Part shown: in pieces, positions 29,342 to 35,380 of the stretch | Position numbering within the stretch: position 1 is the first letter of the stretch | How the letters are laid out: each line of letters opens with the position of its first letter | Origin: a bacterium | Lineage (GTDB): Bacteria > Patescibacteriota > Minisyncoccia > Minisyncoccales > RBG-13-42-11 | DNA length: 37,148 nucleotides | Direction: 5' to 3' | Assembly: GCA_030646565.1 (NCBI GenBank) | Contig: JAUSLA010000023.1 | Location: forward strand, 1-37,148 | Program-made: the position numbers and the translations under genes | The notes under the pieces: model-generated | Database searches by the model: none | The model's input: the letters and a program-made list of their open reading frames with translations, nothing else | Told to the model about the DNA's origin: nothing

Positions 29342-30076
29342 ATGATCTGTCCAAGATGTAAAATCACCAATTTGGTTGTAGAAGATAATAATTATTTTTG
29401 TCCGAATTGCCAAATATACATCGGATCGGTTGATTCTTTGGGTGGCATTGAAAAGGAGGATTCTAGTTCTGTCCCCAGTTCTATTCCAAGCCCGAAAGAT
29501 ATTATTATTGAGGGAAGAATTGTGAAGGTTCCCAAGTTGATACTTTTTATTGCCTGGTTCTATCTCATAATAGGTATTCTGCAAATTATCGGCAGCGTGG
29601 CGGTGTTGTTGCTTATGTTTCTTAGGGGAGAATCATACGGAACGTTCTTTTGGTTTATTTTTTTTATTCCTTTATGGGGCATAATGCTGGCGATAAATCT
29701 GGCAATTGCATTCTTTTTTATTATCCTTTCTTTCGGTTTGCGCCATTTGCGCAAATGGGCGTTTATTATCTATGAAATATTATCTGTAATTGCAATAGTG
29801 GCGTTTATCTATCTGTATCTTTTTTCCAACGCTAAACTCAATTTCGGGAATGGAATCGGAATTGCAATAAGCGTGTTTATCGCTCTCTATCTTTGGTTAA
29901 ACTCCGCTTTGTTTTTTTCCAAGAGAGAACTGGCGGAAAAGAAAATTATCATTGATAACAAATTTTCCATGTTCGGAAAAATTATCCTTGCCATAATCGT
30001 TTTTCTTGCGTTGTCTCCCGCGCTGTTTCTTCTTTTTAAAATTTTATCTCCCTTTATCACTGGATTATTATCCTAA
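29342..30076 (+). CDS. Zinc-ribbon membrane protein
   Basis: 244 residues. An N-terminal zinc ribbon with C3-x2-C6 (MICPRCKITN) and, 15-16 residues later, FCPNCQIYIG, followed by a Ser/Pro linker. The C-terminal part has four or five membrane helices (LILFIAWFYLIIGILQIIGS; FFWFIFFIPLWGIMLAINLA and on; WAFIIYEILSVIAIVAFIYL; GIGIAISVFIALYLWLNSAL; IILAIIVFLALSPALFLLF). This is a frequent domain layout in CPR and Firmicutes genomes, with no assigned function. It could sense metals or protein partners in the cytoplasm and pass this to the membrane, but that is a guess. Confidence 0.7.
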   Translation: MICPRCKITNLVVEDNNYFCPNCQIYIGSVDSLGGIEKEDSSSVPSSIPSPKDIIIEGRIVKVPKLILFIAWFYLIIGILQIIGSVAVLLLMFLRGESYGTFFWFIFFIPLWGIMLAINLAIAFFFIILSFGLRHLRKWAFIIYEILSVIAIVAFIYLYLFSNAKLNFGNGIGIAISVFIALYLWLNSALFFSKRELAEKKIIIDNKFSMFGKIILAIIVFLALSPALFLLFKILSPFITGLLS

Positions 30077-30175
30077 TTTTTAAAGAGTAAAAAACCGCCA
30101 AGAAGGTCGAAAGATCTCATTCGAGCCTGAGGCTCTCAGAGCCGAATGGCCTGAACGTAGTTGAATGGACGGCTT

Positions 30176-30204
30176 TTGCTTTTAAATTTTCAAGATGATA
30201 TAAT
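30176..30204 (+). promoter_or_regulatory. Promoter of the cupin gene
   Basis: TTGCTT (30176-30181), 17-nt spacer, TATAAT (30199-30204). The 5' leader is about 34 nt and A-rich, without a ribosome site. Confidence 0.7.
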
Positions 30205-30244
30205 AAAAGGGTCGCATAAAAATAAAAATAATTCTAATAAAAAT

Positions 30245-30643
30245 ATGAAAGGATACGTAGTAAACATAAACCAAATAACAAAAGAAAACGAAAATTTCCG
30301 AAAAGTGCTTTATACTGCCAAAAACAGCCAATTGGTGCTGATGGCTTTAAAGCCGGGCGAGGAGATTGGGGAAGAAGTGCACACCTTAGACCAGTTTTTC
30401 CGCATTGAAGAAGGCGAGGGAAAAATTGTTTTAGACGGAGTGGAGTACGAAATCAGAGATGATTTTGCAATAGTCGTGCCGGCCGGCGCAAAACACAATA
30501 TTATCAATACTTCGACAGACAGAATGATGAAGCTTTACACGATTTATTCTCCTCCGAACCACAGAGATGGGGTAATGCACCAGACAAAAGAGACAGCTGA
30601 AGCGGATGATGAGACTTTTGACGGAATAACTACGGAAAATTAA
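30245..30643 (+). CDS. Cupin-domain protein
   Basis: 132 residues from ATG 30245. It is a single cupin barrel: motif 1 GEEIGEEVHTLDQFFRIEEG (about 39-58), where the usual G(x)5HxH(x)3,4E(x)6G pattern is partly kept (H, Q, E), and motif 2 VVPAGAKHNIINTS (about 80-93) with the P-x-x-x-x-H-x-x-x-N signature. The C terminus HQTKETAEADDETFDG is typical of small CPR and archaeal cupins. Probably a metal-binding sugar- or small-molecule enzyme or sensor; the ligand is unknown. The frame is open upstream to 30161, but the promoter lies inside that stretch, which decides for the downstream start. Confidence 0.85.
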   Translation: MKGYVVNINQITKENENFRKVLYTAKNSQLVLMALKPGEEIGEEVHTLDQFFRIEEGEGKIVLDGVEYEIRDDFAIVVPAGAKHNIINTSTDRMMKLYTIYSPPNHRDGVMHQTKETAEADDETFDGITTEN

Positions 30644-30751
30644 AAATTGCCCCTGAGTGTCAACTCTGATTTTATTCATTAAAACCTCGGCGGACAAGCC
30701 GGGTAAACTCTTTGAGCTCTAGCCTCGTGATTGATTTTATCCTGACTAATT

Positions 30752-30780
30752 TTGACACAGTTCGGATGATTTAATATAAT
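30752..30780 (+). promoter_or_regulatory. Perfect consensus promoter of hicBA
   Basis: TTGACA (30752-30757), 17-nt spacer, TATAAT (30775-30780): ideal in both boxes and spacing. ATG 30788 is only 7 nt after the -10, so the mRNA is leaderless or nearly so. The stretch 30644-30751 holds no gene. Confidence 0.9.
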
Positions 30781-30787
30781 AAAACAT

Positions 30788-31009
30788 ATGGCAAGACAGT
30801 TTACAGCAATATATAAAAAAAGCGGAAAATGGTATCTAGGATGGATAGAAGAAATCCCGGGGGTTAATACTCAAGGAAAAACTCTAAAAGAGGCAAAAGG
30901 AAATCTAAAAGAGGCACTTTTGTTAATTCTGGAAACTAATCGCGTTTTCAATAAAAAAGAAATTTCCAAGGGTAAGGTTATTCGTGAACCTCTTTCTGTT
31001 TCTATATAA
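30788..31009 (+). CDS. hicB: HicB-like antitoxin
   Basis: 73 residues, the degraded-RNase-H-fold type of short HicB: FTAIYKKSGKWYLGWIEEIP (4-23), GVNTQGKTLKEAKGNLKEAL (24-43) and LLILETNR, the standard HicB core. It carries no C-terminal DNA-binding domain. It neutralises the HicA ribonuclease encoded just downstream. Translation starts within about 2 nt of the expected transcript start. The 58 nt between hicB and hicA are filled by a palindromic element, which is unusual for a toxin-antitoxin pair that normally overlaps or is closely spaced. Confidence 0.9.
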   Translation: MARQFTAIYKKSGKWYLGWIEEIPGVNTQGKTLKEAKGNLKEALLLILETNRVFNKKEISKGKVIREPLSVSI

Positions 31010-31066
31010 GACGAAGAGGAATTTATCTTCTTCTTCACCATCGTTTCTATAAATAGAAACTCGGTT
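31009..31066 (+). repeat. Two-module palindromic element between hicB and hicA
   Basis: GACGAAGAGGAATTTATCTT (imperfect hairpin), CTTCTTCACCATCG linker, TTTCT/AGAAA with loop ATAAAT, CTCGGTTG. It begins at the hicB stop codon and ends at the hicA start. Confidence 0.85.
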
Positions 31067-31067
31067 G

Positions 31068-31262
31068 ATGAAACGAAAAGATTTAATTAAACATCTTTCT
31101 AAAAATAACTGTATTTTTATAAGAGTGGGCGCAAGACATAGCGTCTTTTTTAATCCATTGCTTAGAAAATCATCTACCGTTCCTCGCCACGTAGAAATTG
31201 ACAACTTTTTAGCAGAGAAAATTTGTCGAGACCTTGGAATAGTGTCACCAAAAAGAAAATAG
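31068..31262 (+). CDS. hicA: HicA-like mRNA interferase toxin
   Basis: 64 residues from ATG 31068 (an in-frame TTG directly before it belongs to the repeat). HicA features: KRKDLIKHLSKNNCIFIRVG with the catalytic H in GARHSVFFNP (about 24), the VPRHVEIDNFLAEKICRDLG block (39-58) and the end GIVSPK. HicA has a double-stranded-RNA-binding-like fold and cleaves mRNA without needing the ribosome. The order antitoxin first, toxin second allows the antitoxin to be made before the toxin. The hairpin element in front of hicA may lower its translation (inference). Confidence 0.88.
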   Translation: MKRKDLIKHLSKNNCIFIRVGARHSVFFNPLLRKSSTVPRHVEIDNFLAEKICRDLGIVSPKRK

Positions 31263-31288
31263 TTTTATTAATAGATAAATTTTATTTT

Positions 31289-31310
31289 ATCGCCAAGAAG
31301 GCGGTTTTTT
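31289..31310 (+). terminator. Short terminator after hicA
   Basis: ATCGCC/GGCGGT with loop AAGAA (one T-G pair), followed by TTTTTT. Confidence 0.65.
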
Positions 31311-31324
31311 GATAAAATAAGAGT

Positions 31325-31897
31325 ATGAATATTGAGGTAGAAATAAAAGTTAAAATAGATAGCTTTGAGGGAATAAAAGAGAAATTATTCAGATACGGAA
31401 AATTAAAAAAGAGCATAAAACAAATTGATGAATATTACGTTCCTTATCATAGGGATTTTTTCGCCCAAAAACCCCATCCTACAGAGTGGTTAAGGATAAG
31501 AACAAATCCCGATAAAACAGTTTTTGAATACGATATTTCTATAAATAAAAAGGCGGATGGAGAGCAGGAGTGCGCTGAGGAGTATGAAGCAGAAGTTTCT
31601 CGGGCAGATGAATTTAGAAAAATTCTGGAATTTTTAAATTTTAAAAAAGTGATAACGATTAATAAAAAAAGAGAATATTGGGATTGCGGAGATTTTGAGG
31701 TTGCCTTGGATGACGTTGATGGCTTAGGATTTTTTGTAGAAGTGGAAGCGAAGGGAAATTTTGGAAGCAATGAAAGAGCAAAAGATAAATGCATTAAATT
31801 TTTGGAAAAAGTTGGGGTGCAAAACGGCGATCAAAAATCCATCAAAAAAGGTTATCCGGTTTTACTTTTAGATAAAATAAATTCAAAAGGAACTTAG
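31325..31897 (+). CDS. CYTH-domain protein (class IV adenylate cyclase/thiamine triphosphatase type)
   Basis: 190 residues. It begins with the CYTH signature E-x-E-x-K (IEVEIKVK, residues 3-10), followed by IDEYYVPYHRDF, EWLRIRTNP and the acidic/basic strands EEYEAEVSRADEF and KKREYWDCGDFEVALDDVDG ... FFVEVEAK. These form the triphosphate tunnel with its metal ligands. Members hydrolyse triphosphates (thiamine-PPP, PPPi) or cyclise ATP; CPR copies are usually annotated as class IV adenylate cyclases, but the activity cannot be told from the sequence. A TAAAAT box (31313-31318) lies 6 nt before ATG 31325, so the mRNA may be leaderless. Confidence 0.88.
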   Translation: MNIEVEIKVKIDSFEGIKEKLFRYGKLKKSIKQIDEYYVPYHRDFFAQKPHPTEWLRIRTNPDKTVFEYDISINKKADGEQECAEEYEAEVSRADEFRKILEFLNFKKVITINKKREYWDCGDFEVALDDVDGLGFFVEVEAKGNFGSNERAKDKCIKFLEKVGVQNGDQKSIKKGYPVLLLDKINSKGT

Positions 31898-31954
31898 AGA
31901 GGCAATTCCGACAATTGAACTCTTGCAAAATAAAAAATAGATTCCCTTTAAAAT

Positions 31955-31971
31955 CTCGGTTCCAGACCGAG
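31955..31971 (+). repeat. Hairpin repeat CTCGGT...ACCGAG, copy 2
   Basis: CTCGGTTCCAGACCGAG preceded by CCCTTTAAAAT and followed by GTTGTCA. It matches copy 1 at 29257 in both stem and flanks. Confidence 0.7.
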
Positions 31972-31987
31972 GTTGTCATTCTTAGAT

Positions 31988-32015
31988 TTGACACTAATAC
32001 TTGGGAGATTATAAT
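31988..32015 (+). promoter_or_regulatory. Perfect consensus promoter of the 32076 gene
   Basis: TTGACA (31988-31993), 16-nt spacer, TATAAT (32010-32015). The predicted start, about 32022, falls at the first bases of the palindromic element. Confidence 0.85.
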
Positions 32016-32019
32016 TAAA

Positions 32020-32072
32020 GGCGATGAGGACTTCGTCCTCATCTTCAGCTTCGTCCCATAAATGGGACTTGC
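32020..32072 (+). repeat. Two-module palindromic element as 5' leader
   Basis: GGC, GATGAGGAC/GTCCTCATC, linker TTCAGCTTCG, TCCCAT/ATGGGA, CTTGCT. It fills the whole leader between promoter and ATG 32076. Confidence 0.88.
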
Positions 32073-32075
32073 TAT

Positions 32076-32222
32076 ATGGAAAAGAAAAACATTACAATTG
32101 ATGATTTAGCGGTAATGGTTCAAAAAGAATTCCGTGAGATTGACCAGAAATTGAGTAAATTAGATAGTAATGATCAAATAATACTTAAGCGATTAGAGGG
32201 CGTAGTTTATCGAACAGAGTAG
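32076..32222 (+). CDS. Small coiled-coil protein, probably truncated by a palindromic element
   Basis: 48 residues: KKNITIDDLAVMVQKEFREI then DQKLSKLDSNDQIILKRLEG. The start resembles the common CPR/Firmicutes-type protein that begins (T/I)IDDLAxMVQKGF and continues as a long heptad coiled coil of 80-130 residues. Here the frame ends at TAG 32220-32222, exactly where the next palindromic element begins. A coiled-coil fragment (LEVRVIELENLLAVN) continues after the element in another frame. The gene therefore looks cut by insertion, though the shortened protein may still be made from its perfect promoter. Confidence 0.7.
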   Translation: MEKKNITIDDLAVMVQKEFREIDQKLSKLDSNDQIILKRLEGVVYRTE

Positions 32223-32275
32223 GGCGAAGAGAACTGCGTTCTCTTCTTTACTTTCGTCCGCCAGAGGCGGACTTA
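32223..32275 (+). repeat. Two-module palindromic element that interrupts the coiled-coil gene
   Basis: GGC, GAAGAGAAC/GTTCTCTTC, linker TTTACTTTCG, GTCCGCC/GGCGGAC, TTAGTA. The second stem is identical to that at 7312-7421. Confidence 0.88.
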
Positions 32276-32338
32276 GTATTAGAAGTTAGGGTTATTGAAT
32301 TAGAAAATCTGCTCGCAGTAAATACTAAAAAGCGGTAG
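32276..32338 (+). pseudogene. Detached 3' part of the coiled-coil gene
   Basis: The frame before TAG 32336 reads LEVRVIELENLLAVNTKKR, a heptad-like end that fits as continuation of the 32076 gene, but in a different frame and without a start codon. Confidence 0.5.
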
Positions 32339-32396
32339 TTCTCAATTTTTTTGTTTGTCAAAAATAGGTACACTATACAGATAGACATATATAGGC

Positions 32397-32421
32397 AAAA
32401 TCGCCGAGTCGGCGATTTTTT
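32397..32421 (+). terminator. Rho-independent terminator
   Basis: AAAATCGCC, loop GAGTC, GGCGATTTTTT: a stem of 5 GC-rich pairs plus A-T extension. It separates the coiled-coil unit from the next promoter, 6 nt downstream. Confidence 0.88.
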
Positions 32422-32426
32422 GATAA

Positions 32427-32454
32427 TTGACAAGATTTTATTTTATGATATAAA
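32427..32454 (+). promoter_or_regulatory. Promoter of the 32506 cassette
   Basis: TTGACA (32427-32432), 16-nt spacer, TATAAA (32449-32454). Confidence 0.85.
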
Positions 32455-32474
32455 TAATTTCAGGAGGTGGGTCA

Positions 32475-32522
32475 TTGAAAACTGAATATCTCAAGGAGGA
32501 AGGCCGTGCCAAGGACATTTGA
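32475..32522 (+). CDS. Possible leader peptide (15 aa) overlapping the next gene
   Basis: AGGAGGTGG (32462-32470), a near-perfect ribosome site, is followed by TTG 32475, opening MKTEYLKEEGRAKDI with stop TGA 32520-32522. The stop lies 14 nt inside the next gene (GTG 32506), whose own site AAGGAGG is read through as part of the uORF. This looks like translational coupling or a sensing leader. The same motif, a strong Shine-Dalgarno then a TTG mini-ORF, occurs at 14696-14755. Confidence 0.4.
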   Translation: MKTEYLKEEGRAKDI

Positions 32523-33516
32523 CATCGACACGCTGGTGGATCTGGTAGTTAATAGGGCGAGAGTGGATACTACCGCGCCAGATCCCAATAATTTGCGAAA
32601 CGGCTGGCTTACGGACGCTTTGCTGACCCAAGCGATTGATGGGTTGGTAGTGGGCCAATATAATGAGCCAGCTGCTTACGCTGAAATCGGCCGAAAAGTT
32701 TTAGCTCAAGTTGGCAATTTGCCGGAGATAGCAGCGCTCGCGCAGTTAGCTATTTTCCGTGGCGAGCGGCTTTTGCCTCTTACCCTAGGGCGTGAACTGT
32801 CCGCGATTCTAATTATTAAAGAATTAGAGCATGGCATTGCGGCTTTGCCAGATGGCCCAAGGAAAATGCGTTGCAGATCACTTCTCCAGTATCACCAAGG
32901 CGTTTTTTATGACGCATGCGGCCGTTTCGCCCTAGCCGCCGAATTTCAATTACGGTCGGCGCAAGAGGCGAGTCGCTTCGATGATTTGTCTGGCATGGCA
33001 ATTGCTCTTTTTATGAATAAGATTTACTGTCTGAAAGATGCGTTACGTACAGGAGAGCCAATTGCTGAATCGATTTTTCCCGATATCGAGAGGGGTTTTG
33101 CGGCTCTTGTCACGACGATGCGTGGATTCATACTTGAGGTACAGTGGGCTGAAGCTAATGGCCCCGTGTACATGATAGAGGCGTGCATATGGCTTAATCG
33201 AATTCATCCCGATTGGAATGATTGGGTTGCGACAGCTCTGGCCGCAGCAGAAAAACTGGGAACATCGTGGGATCTTTGCGCAGAATTTGTTCGCGCGGTG
33301 GACATGGACAGGCGGGGAGATCCACTGGCTGAAGAGGCTTTGAATGCTGTTGCTGAAAGCAGTGATGCGAATGAAAGAAGAGCTGCAGCCCTTCTTATTC
33401 TCGCTCGCCGCGCTATGGACAAAGGACGAGCAGAGAAAGCAAGAGAGATTGTAGCTCGCATGCCGGAACAAGGAGCCCAGCATGTGATAGCTGTCGCTAA
33501 TCGTCGTGTAAAATAG
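32506..33516 (+). CDS. Hypothetical helical-repeat (TPR-like) protein
   Basis: 336 residues from GTG 32506, with AAGGAGGA 6-7 nt upstream. The protein is almost all helix and rich in Ala, Leu and Arg, with TPR-like pairs: RSLLQYHQGVFYDACGRFAL then AAEFQLRSAQEASRFDDLSG; ALAAAEKLGTSWDLCAEFVR; RRAAALLILARRAMDKGRAE then KAREIVARM. A peptide-binding scaffold is likely; no catalytic motif is seen and I do not recognise the family. It is a self-contained cassette (promoter, strong ribosome site, terminator), visibly more GC-rich than its neighbours, like the gene at 19054. This hints at acquisition or different expression constraints. Confidence 0.75.
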   Translation: MPRTFDIDTLVDLVVNRARVDTTAPDPNNLRNGWLTDALLTQAIDGLVVGQYNEPAAYAEIGRKVLAQVGNLPEIAALAQLAIFRGERLLPLTLGRELSAILIIKELEHGIAALPDGPRKMRCRSLLQYHQGVFYDACGRFALAAEFQLRSAQEASRFDDLSGMAIALFMNKIYCLKDALRTGEPIAESIFPDIERGFAALVTTMRGFILEVQWAEANGPVYMIEACIWLNRIHPDWNDWVATALAAAEKLGTSWDLCAEFVRAVDMDRRGDPLAEEALNAVAESSDANERRAAALLILARRAMDKGRAEKAREIVARMPEQGAQHVIAVANRRVK

Positions 33517-33537
33517 ACTAAATAAATATCATCCAAT

Positions 33538-33586
33538 GCGCCTTGCGGTTTCGCGAAAAACGAAATTACCGCAAGGTGCTTTTTTA
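33538..33586 (+). terminator. Terminator of the 32506 gene
   Basis: GCGCCTTGCGGT (33538-33549) pairs with ACCGCAAGGTGC (33568-33579; one G-T); the loop contains a small TTTCG/CGAAA helix; then TTTTTT. Confidence 0.9.
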
Positions 33587-33660
33587 TAAATTTAATCTCA
33601 CGACTTACCCTTGCTTTTATCAAAGCTTTTTTTGTGGTATTTTCAATAGGTTAAACTCGC

Positions 33661-35211
33661 ATGGATAATCAAGAAGTTATTTTAAGATTTGACAAAGTTT
33701 CTTTTAGCCACGGCCACAGCAAACCCATTTTAAATGAGGTCAGTTTTTCTATGAGGCGGGGATCAAAAATTACTTTAATGGGCCAGAACGGCGCGGGCAA
33801 AAGCACTATTTTCCATCTCATCATCGGCGTCTTGGAGCCTGATTCGGGCGCTATTCATCTTGGCGCCGGGCTTACTGTGGCCGCAGCCAAACAAATCATT
33901 CCCCGGGATCAGCTCCATCTTACCTTGAGGGAGTTCTTCCAGAACTGCTTTAAAGAAAAGATTTATGATATTGATCCTAGGATTGACGAGGTTTTGAAAG
34001 TGGTCAATATGTCGCCGAGTCCTGCGAAGCAGGGCGAATCGAAGAACTTACGTTCTTCTCTACCCTTCGTTGCTACTCGGGCAGGCAAAGATGAAGCAAA
34101 GCTTCATCGCCCAGCTGACCATGGCAGGTTGATTAAATCGTTTTCTGGCGGACAACAAGCCAGGCTGCTTTTGGCTTCAGCTATTATCCAAAACCCTGAT
34201 TTGTTGCTTTTAGACGAGCCGACTAATAATCTGGATAAGGAGGGGATCAGCCATTTGACGCAATTTCTGATTGATTATCAGAAAACCTGCATTGTTATTT
34301 CCCACGACGCTGATTTCCTGAATGCTTTTACCCATGGCGTTTTATATTTAGATATTTTCACCCGTAAAATTGAGCAATACACGGGAAATTATTTTGATTT
34401 ATTGGTTGAAATCGCGGCCAGAATCGAAAGGGAAAACAGGAAAAATGCGCAGTTAGCCAAGAGAATTTTAGAGAACAAAGAAAAGGTAAACTATTTTGCC
34501 CAAAAAGGAGGCAAGATGAGGCTGGTGGCGAAGAAAATGCGGGACCAAGCCAAAGAGATGGAAGAAGCCAAAGTTGACGTTAGGAAGGAGGATAAGACCA
34601 TCAGGCCTTTTACTATTCCTTGCCAGCAGAATATTGGCGGGGAAATTTTGAATATCACTTCTTTCTCGGTTGTGGAGAAACACAAGCTTGTAAAAAAAGA
34701 AGCCAAGATTTCTTTAAGGAAAAAAGAGCGCTTGCTTTTAGTTGGGCCCAATGGTATTGGCAAAACCACTTTGCTTGAATCTTTGGCTTCGGGTAAAGCC
34801 AAGGGCGCAAAAATCACTCCGGGCGTTAAGGTGGGATATTACCGTCAGGATTTTTCTACTCTTAACTTTGACGACACGGTCTATCAATCTCTAATTTCAG
34901 TAGCCGAGGATTCGTCTGAAGAGAGTATCCGTTCTCTGGCGGCCGGTTTTTTAATTACCGGCGACTTGATTTATTCGAAAATCGGCAGCTTGTCCGAAGG
35001 CCAAAAAGGTTTAGTGTCTTTAGTTAGGCTCGTGCTCCAAAAACCCGGCCTGCTTATTTTGGACGAGCCAACCAATCACATCAACTTCCGTCATTTACCG
35101 GTTATTGCAGACGCTTTGAATCAATACGATGGCGCCATGGTTTTGGTCAGCCATATGCCTGAATTCGTCGGGCAAATCAGGATCGATGAGATTCTTGATT
35201 TGAGCAAATAA
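33661..35211 (+). CDS. ABC-F family ATPase, with in-frame palindromic insert
   Basis: 516 residues with two ABC cassettes and no membrane part. The first cassette has GQNGAGKST (41-49), FSGGQQARLLLASA (161-174) and LLLLDEPTNNLD (181-192); the second has GPNGIGKTTL, LSEGQKGLVSLVRL and LLILDEPTNHIN. The charged linker between them (IERENRKNAQLAKRILENKE ... KKMRDQAKEMEEAK) is the P-site-tRNA-interaction region of ABC-F proteins, which bind ribosomes and relieve stalling or drugs. Residues about 118-150 (SPSPAKQGESKNLRSSLPFV and on), just before the first signature motif, are encoded by a palindromic element. They lie in the helical subdomain, on the surface, so activity may be kept. Start ATG 33661. 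Confidence 0.92.
   Translation: MDNQEVILRFDKVSFSHGHSKPILNEVSFSMRRGSKITLMGQNGAGKSTIFHLIIGVLEPDSGAIHLGAGLTVAAAKQIIPRDQLHLTLREFFQNCFKEKIYDIDPRIDEVLKVVNMSPSPAKQGESKNLRSSLPFVATRAGKDEAKLHRPADHGRLIKSFSGGQQARLLLASAIIQNPDLLLLDEPTNNLDKEGISHLTQFLIDYQKTCIVISHDADFLNAFTHGVLYLDIFTRKIEQYTGNYFDLLVEIAARIERENRKNAQLAKRILENKEKVNYFAQKGGKMRLVAKKMRDQAKEMEEAKVDVRKEDKTIRPFTIPCQQNIGGEILNITSFSVVEKHKLVKKEAKISLRKKERLLLVGPNGIGKTTLLESLASGKAKGAKITPGVKVGYYRQDFSTLNFDDTVYQSLISVAEDSSEESIRSLAAGFLITGDLIYSKIGSLSEGQKGLVSLVRLVLQKPGLLILDEPTNHINFRHLPVIADALNQYDGAMVLVSHMPEFVGQIRIDEILDLSK
34012..34110 (+). repeat. Modular palindromic element inside the ABC-F gene (in frame)
   Basis: TCCTGC/GCAGGG, linker CGAATC, GAAGAAC/GTTCTTC (loop TTAC), TCTACCCTTCGTT...ACTCGGGCA, GATGAAGC/GCTTCATC, GCC. 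It is the reverse-complement arrangement of the element at 21919-22019 and has the same orientation as the secA copy. Confidence 0.9.
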
Positions 35212-35255
35212 GGGTGTTACATACTAAAGTCAGATGACCGAAGCGTATCAAAAAT

Positions 35256-35282
35256 GCCCATCGCTGGGCAGTTTTTGTTTTA
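35256..35282 (+). terminator. Terminator after the ABC-F gene
   Basis: GCCCA, loop TCGC, TGGGC, then AGTTTTTGTTTT. The following 100 nt up to the kinase gene show no clear promoter. Confidence 0.8.
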
Positions 35283-35380
35283 AATCATTTTGTTTCTCCC
35301 TTTAAAAGGAGTATATTAGATTAATAGATTTTAATTCGTATAAAACAGTTTTAAAAAGGATAGCGGGTTAATTTTTTATT

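Noticed and set aside
30161..30244. N-terminal extension of the cupin protein
   Set aside because: A good promoter (30176-30204) lies inside that stretch, so it is not part of the translated message.
1380..34110. CRISPR array as explanation for the many repeats
   Set aside because: Repeats are scattered over 33 kb with no regular spacing, spacers or cas genes, and their stems vary between copies.
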